From the NCBI GenBank assembly GCA_963966185.1, contig CAWZYM010000439.1:97024-161023 (forward strand): DNA of 64,000 bases, in the 5' to 3' direction. The first letter of the stretch is position 1. Every line of letters begins with the position of its first letter. Both the position numbers and the translations under genes were made by a program. This document shows positions 10,374 to 21,421 of this stretch, piece after piece. The notes below the pieces were generated by a model. The model ran no database searches and was not told the origin of the DNA. It saw only the letters and a list, made by a program, of their open reading frames with translations. The stretch comes from Rhabditoides inermis (Eukaryota > Nematoda > Chromadorea > Rhabditida > Rhabditidae).

Positions 10374-11213
10374 AAGGCGTTTGCCCATTTCTTTAACTCG
10401 GTATTCACTCAATGCGACGGTCTCATTCCCGCTCTGTTTCCGCGAACACCCGATCATTTCGTTATGCCAACCATTATGCCAGGTGATGTGCTGCCATTTT
10501 TGCGTAAGCTAAAATCAACGTGCTCACTCAGCAGTGATTGTATCCCCCCGCTCGCATTCAAACTATGTGCCAACGAACTATGTGTGCCTCTGTCCATAAT
10601 ATTCAACTTGTCATTGCGTAGTGGTGCGGTGCCTCTCCAGAGGAAAACAGCGCATATCACTCCCATTTCGAAACCAGGTGGCGACCCCAATTGCGTTACA
10701 TCCTACCGCCCAATTGCAATTTGCGCCACCCCATCCAAGTTACTCGAGCGTCTAGTTAGAAAACATCTGGTTTCTTTCCTTGAGACTCGCATCCTTTTAC
10801 CCGAGGCCCAATATGGTTTCCGTTCGCGGCGTTCAGTAACTACTCAAATGTTAGATTGCTTCAACCACTGGACGAGTGCCACTGCCGCCAACAAACACAC
10901 CGACATTGTTTATTTCGATTTTAAGAAAGCATTTGACAAGGTCTCCATAAGCAAGCTAATGCATAAGTGTGAATCTTTCGGGATACGGAACACGATGCTA
11001 GATTGGCTGAAGGATTTTTGGACTGGTCGCTGCTATAGAGTGAGAGTGGGTGATGTGTTATCTGATGTGATGCCCTCCCCGTCCGGCGTACCGCAAGGCA
11101 CTGTGCTTGGCCCCATATTGTTCATTATATATCTTACTGGTCTTGAGTCGCGTATGCCCGCAAATGTCACTTTCCGCGCGTTTGCCGACGATGTGAAAAT
11201 ATTTGTGACTTAA
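10374..11213 (+). pseudogene. LINE-B ORF2, reverse transcriptase core
   Basis: Non-LTR RT fingers and palm: SSDCIPPLAFKLC, SYRPIAICATPSKLLERLV, FDFKKAFDKVS (motif A), SGVPQGTVLGPILF (motif B) and FADD (motif C). The frame joins naturally to the endonuclease part at 9498 when the LINE-A fragment is removed. The ORF is stopped right after motif C at 11211-11213 by a second insertion, and the thumb resumes near 11816. Confidence 0.85.
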
Positions 11214-11815
11214 AGTGGACAAAAATCCCAAATGATTGACTGAATTTACACAAGTTATGATTCGCAGGCACATTGCTACGGTAGCAAGGTTTCAGCAAAA
11301 CACCTGACGTAGAGAGGATTCAAACCCGCGACATGAACCAGCCGAACAGATTGCTAGGCAAATCTCTTACCGGTTGCGCCATAGAGACGATGAGTGCAAT
11401 TTGCTAGTATTGAGACATCTAGTTGATTTGCGATCAATCAAAGACGGACTGTGCGAAGGAAAACCATTCATTTTCAGCTGAAACGTATGTTTTCGAAAAC
11501 AATCAAATCGTCTCTCATGCTTGTGTCTCATTATTGTCTACTTTTCTTCACAAAAACCACAAGCGCGCAGTACATTATCGCTCAATGAAAGGATCATGCC
11601 ACGTCCTCAATGGCGCAGTCGGTTAGATGTTAACCTAGCAATCTGCGGACTGCGCTCTGTCGCAGGTTCGAGTCCTGCTACCGCTCGCGTTTTACTTTCT
11701 TTCAAATTTGACTGTGCTCTTAGTTACCGTACCACCCGTTCGTGGTCTGTTCCCTCATGGGGGAGATGGTGGGTCTTTTCAATTTTTTTGTCAATTTTAC
11801 GATTCCACCACGCGC
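11214..11815. mobile_element. Insertion in LINE-B carrying two divergent tRNA-like units
   Basis: About 0.6 kb of foreign sequence splits the RT just after FADD. It contains a minus-strand tRNA-like unit (about 11305-11397) and a plus-strand one (about 11609-11690) pointing away from each other. Both have A-box-like TGGCGCA and B-box-like GGTTCGAGTCC or GGTTTGAATCC, and share CCTAGCAATCTG in the anticodon region. This suggests a tRNA-derived SINE or foldback rather than functional tRNA genes. Exact termini and target duplication were not resolved. Confidence 0.6.
11609..11690 (+). repeat. tRNA-like unit (SINE head)
   Basis: The T-arm is perfect (GCAGG TTCGAGT CCTGC) and the A box TGGCGCAGTCGG is good. 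The acceptor and anticodon stems do not pair cleanly, so I call it tRNA-derived rather than a tRNA gene. Confidence 0.5.
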
Positions 11816-12627
11816 GATCATCACTGCGACTCATTGCAAAAAGCGATCGATATCATACACGCATGGGCGAGGGAGTGGCAATTGGAATTGGCTGGCGGCA
11901 AGTGCGCGGTGGTACATCTGGGCAAGGGGAATCCGGGGAGAGAGTATAAGTTAGATGGGCGGTCTCTCTCTCGCAAAGAGAGCATTCGCGATCTGGGTTT
12001 GACTGTGGATGAATTGAGTAACCCGTGTATCAATGCGGAAATACGAGCCGAAAAGGCTATGAATCGCGCGCGTTTCCTCTTGAGAACTGTACGATCCAAC
12101 AACCAAAAGGTGTTGCTTTCTCTTTTCAAATCATATGTTCTTCCGCTAGCCGAGTTCGCATCCAGTGTATGGAATCCACATCTGCTCAAAGATATTCGTG
12201 CTCTTGTGAAAATACAACGGTATTTCACAAGAATAGTGTTTTGGCGCGTGTACCCCTCAGCAGATTATCCACAATCAATGCCTCCATACTCACTGCGACT
12301 CAAGGCGCTCAATCTGACCACGTTGTGTGAGAGACGCGCACGCTCCGATCTCATTCTTGCGCACAAGATGTTCAGGGGCAAAGTGAGCACTAAATTCTCG
12401 CAACTGTTTCGTCTCAAACCCGCGCGTGGCAGGCATGGGTCTTTTTCGCTGCAAGTCAAAGCGACCCGTTCAACGCTTATCCACAATTACTACACGTTGC
12501 GAGTCGCGCGACACATTAGTTTGCTCACGAAAGCCTATCCTCGCATCTTTTCTCTCAAGCATTCTCTCTTCTGTCGTCGCATTTCGAAGATAGATCTCTA
12601 TAAGACATTAAAACTCTCCATCTGATT
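11816..12627 (+). pseudogene. LINE-B ORF2, thumb and C-terminal part
   Basis: The frame resumes with SLQKAIDIIHAWAREWQLEL and continues through DLGLTVDE, FLLRTVRSNN and FASSVWNPHLL to a stop at 12625-12627. This is the usual C-terminal organisation of CR1/Jockey-group ORF2. A 3'UTR extends to a short ATT-rich tail near 13181-13200, so LINE-B spans roughly 8200-13200 including its two insertions. 12628-13180 holds no other recognisable gene. Confidence 0.8.
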
Positions 12628-13569
12628 TGTATGGTCGTGTGTCGATCTTGCTGCCAGCCGGGTGAGTTTCCACGACATGAGCCGATGAGATCTACGCACC
12701 CACACTATCTGAAACCACGCGACCGCCGACCGATGACTGAACCCAGTCGAGCGTTGTCCAAATCGCTTACACCTCCGATCCATGCCACCAGACAAGCTGC
12801 CACTTATCACACACCACACCTATACCTGTTATAAGTACCAGCCAACATCCTTTTTTATATTTTTATCGAGATATTCCTTGATAATTCTGTTCTGTGTTAT
12901 CAGCCTTCGTAGATTGGTTACTTAGGCAAGAGAGAAGTCTCCACTGTCGAAACGTGCCCCGTCCTTCACACGCATGTCTCTTATTGCGTACGCGGTTCCC
13001 TCCCCGCACTCCTCCTCAGTCACCTCCAGGCACCGGGGGTCGGGTGTCATGCTAGACTTCGGATTCCTATCAAATGCCAAGTTCCCAACTTTTACGAGAC
13101 ATTTTCCATAACATTTCATATTATCTTTCAACTCCATACTATACCTACACGTCAGTTTTGTGTGGCGCAGTTATCTTGACTGTAATAAATTATTATTATA
13201 ACAGCCGATAGTGTGGTCAAATTGTGTAACTTCGTGCAAGTTGTGCACACACCCCCGATCTGATTAAAAGTTATGAGATTCTACGATTTCCCACTCCAAT
13301 TTTCAAATGATTTTTTAAAACTAATTTGTTTCAGAATGTATATTTGCTTTATCATAATATACTCATTGAATCGTGAACAATGACATGTTATATCTACGCA
13401 TACACCCAGATTCAGAGGGTACACTACCTTTAAATTTCAAGTTGTCAGTTGTGCATGAAATAGTGGTCCCCGGACACATAGCTTTAGAGATGCGCCAAGG
13501 ATCGCAGGCAATGTCACAGCCCGGTCTAACACACTGAGTATAAGTATTTAAGGATTTAAGTATTTATTT

Positions 13570-13994
13570 CCAGAATCAAAGACAGATGTGACAGGTTATA
13601 TCAAACGTAGATAGGTTTAGTCTGTAAGTCTTGCTGGGTCCATGATGATCGTCCATTGGTGCGGGTCTTCTCGTGCCATCCTCTGCCAGTTGCTTCCGTA
13701 GATAGGATGCAGCCTTCTCGTCGCAAGATTCTTCCTTCCTCGGCCAGAGTACAGCATCATGTCCTCGAGGTCCTTGCTCCATCTGTTCGGGGGACGTCCC
13801 TGCCTCCTCTTCTTCTCCTTTGGATACCAGTCAGTCAATTTACGGCTCCATCGATCTTTAAATTGAGCCAGTCCACTGCGTCTTCCTTTTCGTGGCTAAA
13901 TGACGAATGTCAGTCAGAGTTGTTTGCTTTCTTATCTCCGAGTGTCGACTTCGGTCAAGAAGAGTGACTCCTAGTATTGCTCGTTCCATTACAA
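13570..13994 (-). pseudogene. RTE-type LINE, C-terminal end
   Basis: Minus-strand sequence with the RTE ending: ERAILGVTLLDRSRHSEIRK, RRQGRPPNRWSKDLEDM and NWQRMAREDPHQW. It continues the RT reading that stops at 14916 on the other side of a 0.9-kb insertion. Frame breaks and stops near 13840-13870 show decay. Confidence 0.75.
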
Positions 13995-14915
13995 CCAGCG
14001 CGGCAGCGCTGGTTGGTTTGTGTTAACCCTAGTCGCGCGCTAGAATCGGCAAAAGGCGATTGAACGAAAGGTTCCTTAGAATCTTTACGAGAACAATGTG
14101 ATGCTGATAGATGTTATCAGGATGTTAGAAAATGGTTAAGTTTCGATTTTGGTAACGCTAGCTGTTGTAGGAAGCGAGATACGCGCGCGCGCCCCCTGAG
14201 GGGCAGGCAATCCCCCGTGTACGGAACGTTTTCTAGGGGGGGTGGCGCGCACCGGCTGCCCCCAGCAGACAGGAGGTGCACAATCCGCACTGCCTGTGGA
14301 TTGCACTGATATCGTTTAGATTGCGTGCTCTGCCGTGCGCACAGTAGTGTTGTGGTTAGCGATTGCGCCCGTTGAGACACATGGCTCGAGTTCGGTTCCG
14401 GCTGGCGGCAAACCTTTTGTAATATATGATTTTACATAGAAATGACATTGGAATTGTAAATTTTCCCATCAGCATTACCTAAACTCTTTTTTGCAAATTT
14501 TATACAATTTTGGACTCAACAAGGTGAGTGAACTGTTGGATTTCTTTAAAAAAATGTTTTGTGGTTCATGTTAATGTAGATAGATTTATATGAAATCCAA
14601 TAAAAGTACATTCATTATCTTTTAAAAGGACTTCCGTAAGAGAAGAGTTTGTGTTACTCAATGTAATGCAACAAAAGCTCATGCATTTTATCAATCGAAA
14701 TAGTACACAAACCTGCTCCAATAGTTCAACAAGTTATATATAATCGATCGGATACCGAAATCAATTTCCCGACATACAACATTTGCTCGCATTAGTTTTT
14801 ATTGCAGAAAGAGCAGGTTTGTTTACTATTTCGATTGATAAAATGCATGAGCTTTTGTTGCATTACATTGAGTAACACAAACTCTTCTCTTACGGAAGTC
14901 CTTTTAAAAGATAAT
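13995..14915. mobile_element. Composite insertion inside the RTE LINE
   Basis: This separates AQRR from the ERAILGV segment of the LINE. Its left end is a short palindrome around CCAGCGCGGCAGCGCTGG (13995-14012). It then carries a tRNA-like unit (about 14348-14412, plus strand; GTTGTGGTTAGCG as A box, GAGTTCGGTTCC as B box) and ends in a foldback MITE (14614-14915). The stretch 14420-14610 is AT-rich with no visible feature. Confidence 0.6.
14614..14915. mobile_element. Foldback MITE, member 1
   Basis: 302 bp with about 105-bp inverted arms (14614-14718 and 14810-14915) and a 91-bp loop. Termini are ATTATCT, followed by TTAAAAGGACTTCCGTAA. It shares terminal sequence and an internal CAACAAAAGC-CATGCAT block with the element at 43763-44092, which defines a family. 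Confidence 0.8.
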
Positions 14916-15767
14916 TCTTCTTTGAGCTCGCACCAGCTTCCACTTCTCTTTCTCCTTCAGAGACCAACATTCCGCACCATAGAGCAGACTTGGGATGACA
15001 CAAAAGTTGAAGACGCGTCGTTTCATGTACAGCGGCACATTCTTTCCTCGCAGGAAGTGACGGTGCTTCCCGAACGCTCCCTAGCCGCTGGCGATTCGTC
15101 TTGTTATTTCCGGATTTTCGACTCCTGGATTGCATGTGAGGACGGCTCCGAGATAGCGGAACTGGTCTACCACCTCTATAGCACGTCCTTTGAGTGTGAG
15201 GTTGGGTCGCAGCCGGTTGGACATGGCTACAGTCTTCGTAGGCGAGATCTCCAGGCCGACCTTGTTGCTGGCCTCGCTGAGTTGATCGATCATCTCCTGA
15301 GCGGCCTTGCTGCTTCTTGCTATAATGGCGATGTCGTCCGCATATGAAAGGTGAGAGATGTACTCCCCGTTCACTTTCACTCCTTTGTCTTCCCACGGTA
15401 GTTGGCGGAAGATTTGCTCGAGGACGCAGTTGAAGATGGCAGGAGATAGCACGCATCCTTGACGAGCGCCACGTTCTATGTCCACTGTAACCAGGGTGTT
15501 GTTGACTTTGATGGACGATGTCGCACTTCCATAGACGCTTTTCAAGAGATTCACATATCGACTGTCTACTCCGTGTGAACTCAATCCATTCCACATCGCT
15601 TCCCATTCGATCGATTCGTAGGCCTTCTTGAAATCGACAAACACCAGAACGATGTCGCTGTGGTAGTTGTTGCTTGCGTAGATCAAATCGTAGAGCGTAT
15701 GGATATGCTCCGTCGTGCCATAGTCGCGCCGGAAGCCGGCCTGTGTGCTTGGCTGATCCGAATCCAA
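14916..15767 (-). pseudogene. RTE-type LINE, reverse transcriptase core
   Basis: Minus-strand RT with QAGFRRDYGTTEHIHTL, FVDFKKAYESIEWEAMW (motif A), GARQGCVLSPAIFN (motif B) and SYADDIAII (motif C), then LGLEISPTKT-like thumb and YLGAVLT. A frameshift near 15085-15095 moves the frame to NVPLYMKRRVFN and LYGAECWSLKEKEKW, which ends at the insertion. The motifs are those of RTE-clade elements (C. elegans RTE-1 type). Confidence 0.85.
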
Positions 15768-15942
15768 TTGTTTTTCTATTCGGCCTAGCAGAATCCGCGT
15801 GAACAGTTTGTAGACAGCCGGAAGGACAGGTCTTCGAGATCTCCTTTCTTCGGAACGAGTGTTGTGATCGAGTCGACGAACGAATCGGTAATGCGTCCAG
15901 CGTCGAGAATGTCAGGGAAGAGATTGCAGAGTGGATTGGTAA

Positions 15943-17419
15943 TCAATTCGGCAGCCTTCGCTGCAGCATCATGTTCGAAAGACGGTCGTGTCCACCAGAC
16001 GTATTCGTCTTCATTTGTGCAAGATGGTGTAGCACTTCACTCTGTAGAATGGGTAGGAGAGAATGTGGAGGCGGCCGCTGTTGCTCGATCACTTGCTGCT
16101 TTATCTTATAGAGGTCCTCGAAGAAGTTCTTTGTACACGTGATCAATTCTGTCGGATTGGTAGTGGTGGATCCGTCAGCTCGTTTCAACTTCCATAGACG
16201 CGGAGTAGATACAGTCTCGAAGATCTTCTTGGATGAGAGAGTGCGATAGTACTTCTCGAGTAGACGGGCTCTGCAGTCGTCTTGTAGGGAGAGACGCAGC
16301 AGTTTCCTGACAGTGACAAGTTCTATTCTCGATCGAGCATCCGTGCGAGCCATCAGCGAGTGACGGAGGGTGAAGAGGTCGAGTGTCTTCTGAGTGAGTC
16401 GTTGCGGCGCAGGCACTTGTGATGTTGAGGAGGAGGCTGCTCTTTTGAGCACTTCTCGTAGACGGTCGTATTGATCTTCTTTGCTGCCTCTTGTACCGTT
16501 GTCGATGGAGCGGCTTATGATGTCTTTGTAGCCGGCCCAATTGGTCACGGGAATGGTGTTCTTTTTCTTCTTCTTTTTCTTTTTGAGTGCAGGTAACTTT
16601 ACAATCATGCGAGCAGGACGGTGAGGAGAGTCGAAGTTGAATCGGTTGATAGCATCTACGCTGACGATGAATTGGGGCGATCGGACAAGGAACATGTCGT
16701 AGACGGACAGGGTACCATTCGGAGAGCGATACGTCCACCATTTCCCAGGGCGTTTCTTTCTGAAGGTGTGGGCGAACATCCATCCTTCGCTGCTTGCCCA
16801 TTCTACCAGTTCCGTCCCTCTTGCGTTCCTCGTACCGTAGCCAAATGGCCCGATGCTCGGTTCAGCACTGTGTTCTTTTTTTCCAATCTTCGCATTGTAG
16901 TCGCCTCTAATGATAGTGCACTTCTTTCTTCTTCCTTCGTTGCACTTCGCCATCGCCTCTTTCGTTGCGGATTTGAGCGTTTGTTCATAATCAGCAGATG
17001 ACTTGTCACCAGTCGGCATGTAGACTGCGATCAGCCTAATGATGGCATCCCCATTTCGAATGTCGACTCGTGCGCAGCGGTCGTTGACGGGGGCGAATTG
17101 ATCGATGGCGTCTGCCCACCGTTTGTTGATGATGAAGCCAGTGCCTCTCCTGCTGGTAGTTCGAATTGAGAAGAACGTGTCCGCAATTCAAAGTCTCCTG
17201 CGACACCCCCTTCTTCCACGTCTCCGTCAGGATGATAAAGTCGAAGTGGATGAGGGCGAGGGCAGCGACCAGAGTAGTGAGACGAGCAGCGTGCAGTGAG
17301 TTGGCATTGAGGTTGAGGATGGTGAGCCGCGAGCGATCATCATGGTGTGTCATACTTCTCCTCCGTGACGTGGTTCTAGATAAGAATTCCTGTCGACTCA
17401 CGGTATTCCAGTGCGGCAA
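15943..17419 (-). pseudogene. RTE-type LINE, endonuclease and RT fingers
   Basis: The N-terminal half of the RTE ORF. The AP-endonuclease starts with LTILNLNANSLHAARL and FIILTETWKKG, continues after a frameshift near 17170 (GTGFIINKRW in the shifted frame) with IRGDYNAKIGK, WTYRSPNG and DMFLVR, then the RT N-terminus. Frame breaks near 17170 and between 15943 and 15767 mean it cannot be translated whole. An in-frame poly-Lys run occurs near 16570. Confidence 0.8.
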
Positions 17420-17727
17420 CAGAGATTGCAGGGCGACCGGTCAGCACGGGGAAGAAATGGGAAACACACTGAGTAGCAAGGACAAATAAACAAAAGGAAA
17501 AGACTACTGTTGCTAGGAGTTGATCCATAAGATAAGATCATGAGAATTAGTTTTCTATATACTACTTTATACCGATGATCTCAATTACTCTCAACAAAAC
17601 TTTTACAATCAAAGACTTACAAAACAACTTGAAATAAAAATACAAAACTGAAAATGTGAAACAATGTGTGGTAAGTGTGGTAAGTGGTATAAAATGTGGT
17701 AAGCGGTGACATCTTCATTAGATAACT
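17420..17727. other. No recognisable feature
   Basis: AT-rich spacer between the RTE element's 5' end and the small gene's stop codon. It may include that gene's 3'UTR. Confidence 0.4.
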
Positions 17728-18177
17728 TCAGCGAACCCTCTCGAAGATGACGCCGGGATTGTAGCTGGTAGGGTACCTAGCCCCGCCAACGTATGCGCCT
17801 TCTCCATCCACGACTTCGAAGCGAATTCCAAAGATAGTGTACGTCTGCAACAAAACAACATTAGTTTACGAATAAGCTTCAACAAACCGCATCGACAACA
17901 AGTTTATTTCCATCATTGTCCAAAGCGTATGCGTCGTCGCCATTCCAGAAGGCGATGGAGAACTCATTGCCCTTATCGTTTTCAAACTTCCACACCTTGA
18001 TCTGAAACACGGTAAGTCAGTGTGATCAGTTTCATTACTACAGAACCCTGGTTGTGTTTCAAAAGCATTCAAAAGACACAAAAATACTAACCGGAATGTC
18101 GCTTCCGTCCTTGCTTTTTCCGTTACCGATGATAGCAGCCTCGGTACATTTTAGAGTGATGCGACTTGAAAAAAATT

Positions 18178-18226
<49 letters not shown>

Positions 18227-18637
18227 AACCTAAAAAAATTGTCTTATCTATGTTTATATTTTACCGAATTCCTTCCGTTGGTTCGTCATCGATCACTTCG
18301 ATCGGACCACTCGTCTTGATGTAGTCATGTTTATACTTCGATTCGATCACTTCGAATTCAACGATACTGATTTTCTGCAAGTAGAGAATCGTGAAGAAAA
18401 TAGGAGTTTCAATCTAGTTCATGCCTTGTTGAGAATGGTCTCCATGCGCGTTTGTTCGATGGCGTCTTCATTCTCGGTGTACACGGGAATGTAGTGGTCA
18501 TTTTGGAGCCGCGCAATCAACGTGTATCCGACGCCGCTGTCTTGGCGCTTGACGGCTTCCACAATCGCAATCAGCGGGTTCCGTTCCACCGGCTCTTCTT
18601 TCGGATCCAGTTCGAGGACATTTGTTAAATCCCGCAA
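17728..18637 (-). CDS. Small multi-exon gene of unknown family (5' end uncertain)
   Basis: Exons on the minus strand: 18425 to about 18637, 18265-18374, 18092-18164, 17888-18001 and 17728-17844 (TGA). All phases join. The intron at 18375-18424 begins GC (AAG|GCATGA) and ends TTGCAG, a GC-AG intron; the others are GT-AG. The product is about 209 codons as seen, with ISIVEFEVIE, IGNGKSKDGSDIP, IAFWNGDDAYALDNDGNK and C-terminal RYPTSYNPGVIFERVR. I do not recognise the fold. Repeated short beta-strand-like segments separated by Gly/Asp turns suggest an all-beta protein. No ATG or acceptor fixes the first exon, and no signal peptide can be assigned. Confidence 0.55.
18184..18226. repeat. (AT)n microsatellite in an intron
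   Basis: An uninterrupted TA/AT run inside intron 18165-18264 of the small gene. Confidence 0.95.
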
Positions 18638-18673
18638 GTATTATTATGATTAGAATTTACATTTCATACAAGC

Positions 18674-18730
18674 TTACCATTTCTTGTTCTGCAGATAGAT
18701 GTGTCTGGGGGTTGCTGGGTAATACGATCC
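18674..18730 (-). CDS. Terminal exon of an apparent tandem paralogue
   Basis: An acceptor TTGCAG is followed by exactly 19 codons including stop: GSYYPATPRHIYLQNKKW. The Gly-x-x-Tyr-Pro pattern mirrors the C-terminus GARYPTSYNPG of the gene just downstream. This suggests that the last exon of a second member lies here, about 40 bp from the first readable codon of its neighbour. Upstream exons were not found in 18731-19480, which is AT-rich. Confidence 0.35.
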   Translation of the reverse strand, partial: GSYYPATPRHIYLQNKKW

Positions 18731-19496
18731 CTGCAATAATGAATATGTAAATGAAGATAAGACAACTGTAAATACTAGACAAGACATGCAGTAGCATTTT
18801 TGAAAATATTAGAGTTCGAAAATAGATTTTGAATTGAAGTTTGAAATAGCGCATTTTATCAAACTTGAACAGACATATGTACTTTGCCATTTCGGAATAT
18901 GGTATTAATTAAAAATATACTATGTACATACCACTATATTAAACATAAACATACCACTATATTGAAGTGAAAGTCTCACATAAATAAGTTTTTTTTTAAT
19001 TTAACGGATTCATTTGTCAGCTGTACCAATGAGAACGAGAAACGCAATGGAAATAATTTCAGCGCTTTTGCTCAATTGAGATACTAAGTGAGAACCAATC
19101 TCAACTGGAAAGCACTATGGAAAAATATAACATTTATCCTTAATTTTGTTCCATAAATCACATGTTCTTATATTTTCTAAAGCGAGGCAATGATATCGGC
19201 GAGCTTCCGGTATTCGTCATCTTTTTCAATTACAGGATAAAGAGAAAATACGGTCAATTTAGGATACTTTCAGTCACACTCTCTCTCAGAAATAAAGGAC
19301 CAATATAATGAAACAGGTGGTATCACTATCACTTCAGAGTTAGGATTATAACTTTTTATGGGATTTAAGGCGAACCAACCCCTCTGAGTGCCGATAAGAG
19401 TGCGCTGACACAAGAGCTTGTTATCTATAATCTGTATGGATCGAAAATCTGAACAAAAAAAAGAAAATAGATTCTATCACAGTCCGGCTTAGATCG
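18731..19496. other. No convincing gene
   Basis: AT-rich, with no open frame that has recognisable domains. It ends where the second duplication copy begins at CGAAGGATCTTGG. Confidence 0.4.
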
Positions 19497-20260
19497 CGAA
19501 GGATCTTGGTATTCTCATGAGTAATAACTTATTGTTCTGTGATCATTTCAAACAAATAATTCAACAAACTCTGTATTCTATAAATGATTTTTTTCGGACA
19601 TACAAAACACGAAATCCCACACTACTGATCACCGCATACACAACCTATTTTCGCTGTAAATTAGAATATTGCACTGAGCTCTGGAACCCTACTGATGTTG
19701 CTTCTGTAAACCTAATTGAGAGCATACAACGCTATTATACTCGTCGTGTGTGTCAGCGTATCGGGCGCAGCCTATCATATCCTCAACGCCTTGAGCTTTT
19801 CAATCTTCAAACTCTCGAAAATAGACGATTCTTGAATGATGTCACATACATTCACAAAGTAATCCACTCGAAAACTATATTGGACTATCATGGTCTTTTT
19901 GCAATTATTCCATCTCGTACTCGTGGCTCTCATGAATTTAGAATTGTTCCATCATTTGATCACACAGGCCGTACCAGCACTTTTTTAAGCAGAACCTTCG
20001 CAATATGGAATGCGCTTTCTCGTGACCTAATCTCCATCAATGATCCCTCTATCTTCAAATCACAACTCTCTACATTAGATCTCATGCCACCTAGCAAATT
20101 GCGCAACCTATAGAGAGCTCTCCCCCCACTTCCTTTTCCATGTAATACTATGTGATTATGTTCGTGTTCAATATCATTGAAACCCCGTTTATACCTGCCG
20201 TTTGTATTGCTCACTTTTTGTTTATAATTGCGATTTTTTTCCATGTTATCGGTAATAAAC

Positions 20261-20290
<30 letters not shown>
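19497..20290 (+). pseudogene. LINE 3' fragment in left arm of copy 2
   Basis: The C-terminal 198 codons of the CR1/Jockey-type RT ORF (19517-20113), then 3'UTR and (TCTA)n tail. The left breakpoint is at about 19497, 5' of DLGILMSNN. It abuts the gag-like ORF at AATCT. Confidence 0.8.
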
Positions 20291-20291
<1 letters not shown>

Positions 20292-20814
20292 ATCTTGCGT
20301 CAACTTCTTCGAAGTACTTGGCTTTCCTGACCATCGCATTGACTGTGTCGAACTCCATTTCGAACAACTTTCTCTGTCAAGACACTTTCTTCAATCCTCT
20401 ACTGAAGCAATTCTTCTTCATTTTCTCCATATCACTCGCCTCAATGTTTGGAAGTGCTTCATCTACAGTTTCAATCACTCGCCGAGCAAACTCCAGCACA
20501 CTCTCGTCTTCTCGTTGTTTTATCTCACAAAGTTCCTCGAACTTCAAAGATCTCTTCATCTCCGAGTGAGCACACATCTTCAATTCGTCCACCACGGTCT
20601 TCCAATCCTGCTTAGCCGTTTCCGGTAGCATATCGTTCTCCAGTCTCACATCTCCTCTCAACAACAGAGGAAGTATTCTTGCCAGCCTCTTCTTGCTATA
20701 GTTCATAGCTAATCCATAAGTCTCAACTTCTTTCACAAAGCGATTGAATGGAATGGTGTCCGAGTACGAGTACACTGGCCAACCACTAAGATCTAGTGGC
20801 TCTGGCAAGCTCAT
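20291..20814 (-). pseudogene. Gag-like ORF N-terminal part, copy 2 left arm
   Basis: Same as 619-1142, with the same in-frame TGA (20377-20379). It differs by one substitution, giving IETVDE instead of IESVDE near 20468. Confidence 0.55.
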
Positions 20815-21421
20815 CTTCTATCATTAGCAACGGTGTGAAACATACAAGTGAATCAGTCTTATCTCCGCACAATCAGGAAACTCATCATTCCTTTGTCATT
20901 TTGTCACTTATCTTTTCGACTCTTCTCGAAAGTGAACCACCGTTCTTATCTCTTTTCGATACCTCCCAACAGGATCTCGCCAGGTTGTAAACGTATAGCG
21001 TAAGTGTTTATCAGCGTGCACTCTGATACCATGAACGAGTCGACTCCTTTGAAACTCATCACATGATGCAACACGTTACACGTAACATACAATCGACATT
21101 TAATGTATGCTCCCGCATTTCTCGCACAAGTAGTTCACCGCTACTTTCTCTTTTCTTCTCGTTTGCATTCCTTCACCGCAATCTTCTCTCCTTTCTCCTC
21201 TTTTCACTCTTCACTTCGTCTTTCCTTTCACTCCAATCTCCGATCTCCGATCTTATCTCTGTATAACTGTATACAACCGGTGCGCTTCTCTACATAAAAT
21301 GTGGCATAGGTTGTGAGCATAATAATAAAAAAAATTCTGACAGCATTTCTTCTCCAAATGCACTTCTCAATGGTCGGTACTTTCCGACAAAAGGATACTC
21401 GGACCATCGAAATAGGTCAAT

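Larger units (their letters stand above)
7602..13433. mobile_element. TTAA-bounded element with 25-bp terminal inverted repeats
   Basis: TTAAAGGTAGTGTACCCTCTGAATC begins at 7602 and its exact reverse complement ends at 13433. The outer four bases TTAA suit a target duplication like that of piggyBac-class transposons or their MITEs, with the repeat proper starting AAAGGTAGTG. The interior is AT-rich at both ends (7627-8200 and 13200-13408) and is otherwise filled by a LINE. No transposase is visible, so the element is probably non-autonomous and expanded by the LINE insertion. Confidence 0.6.
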
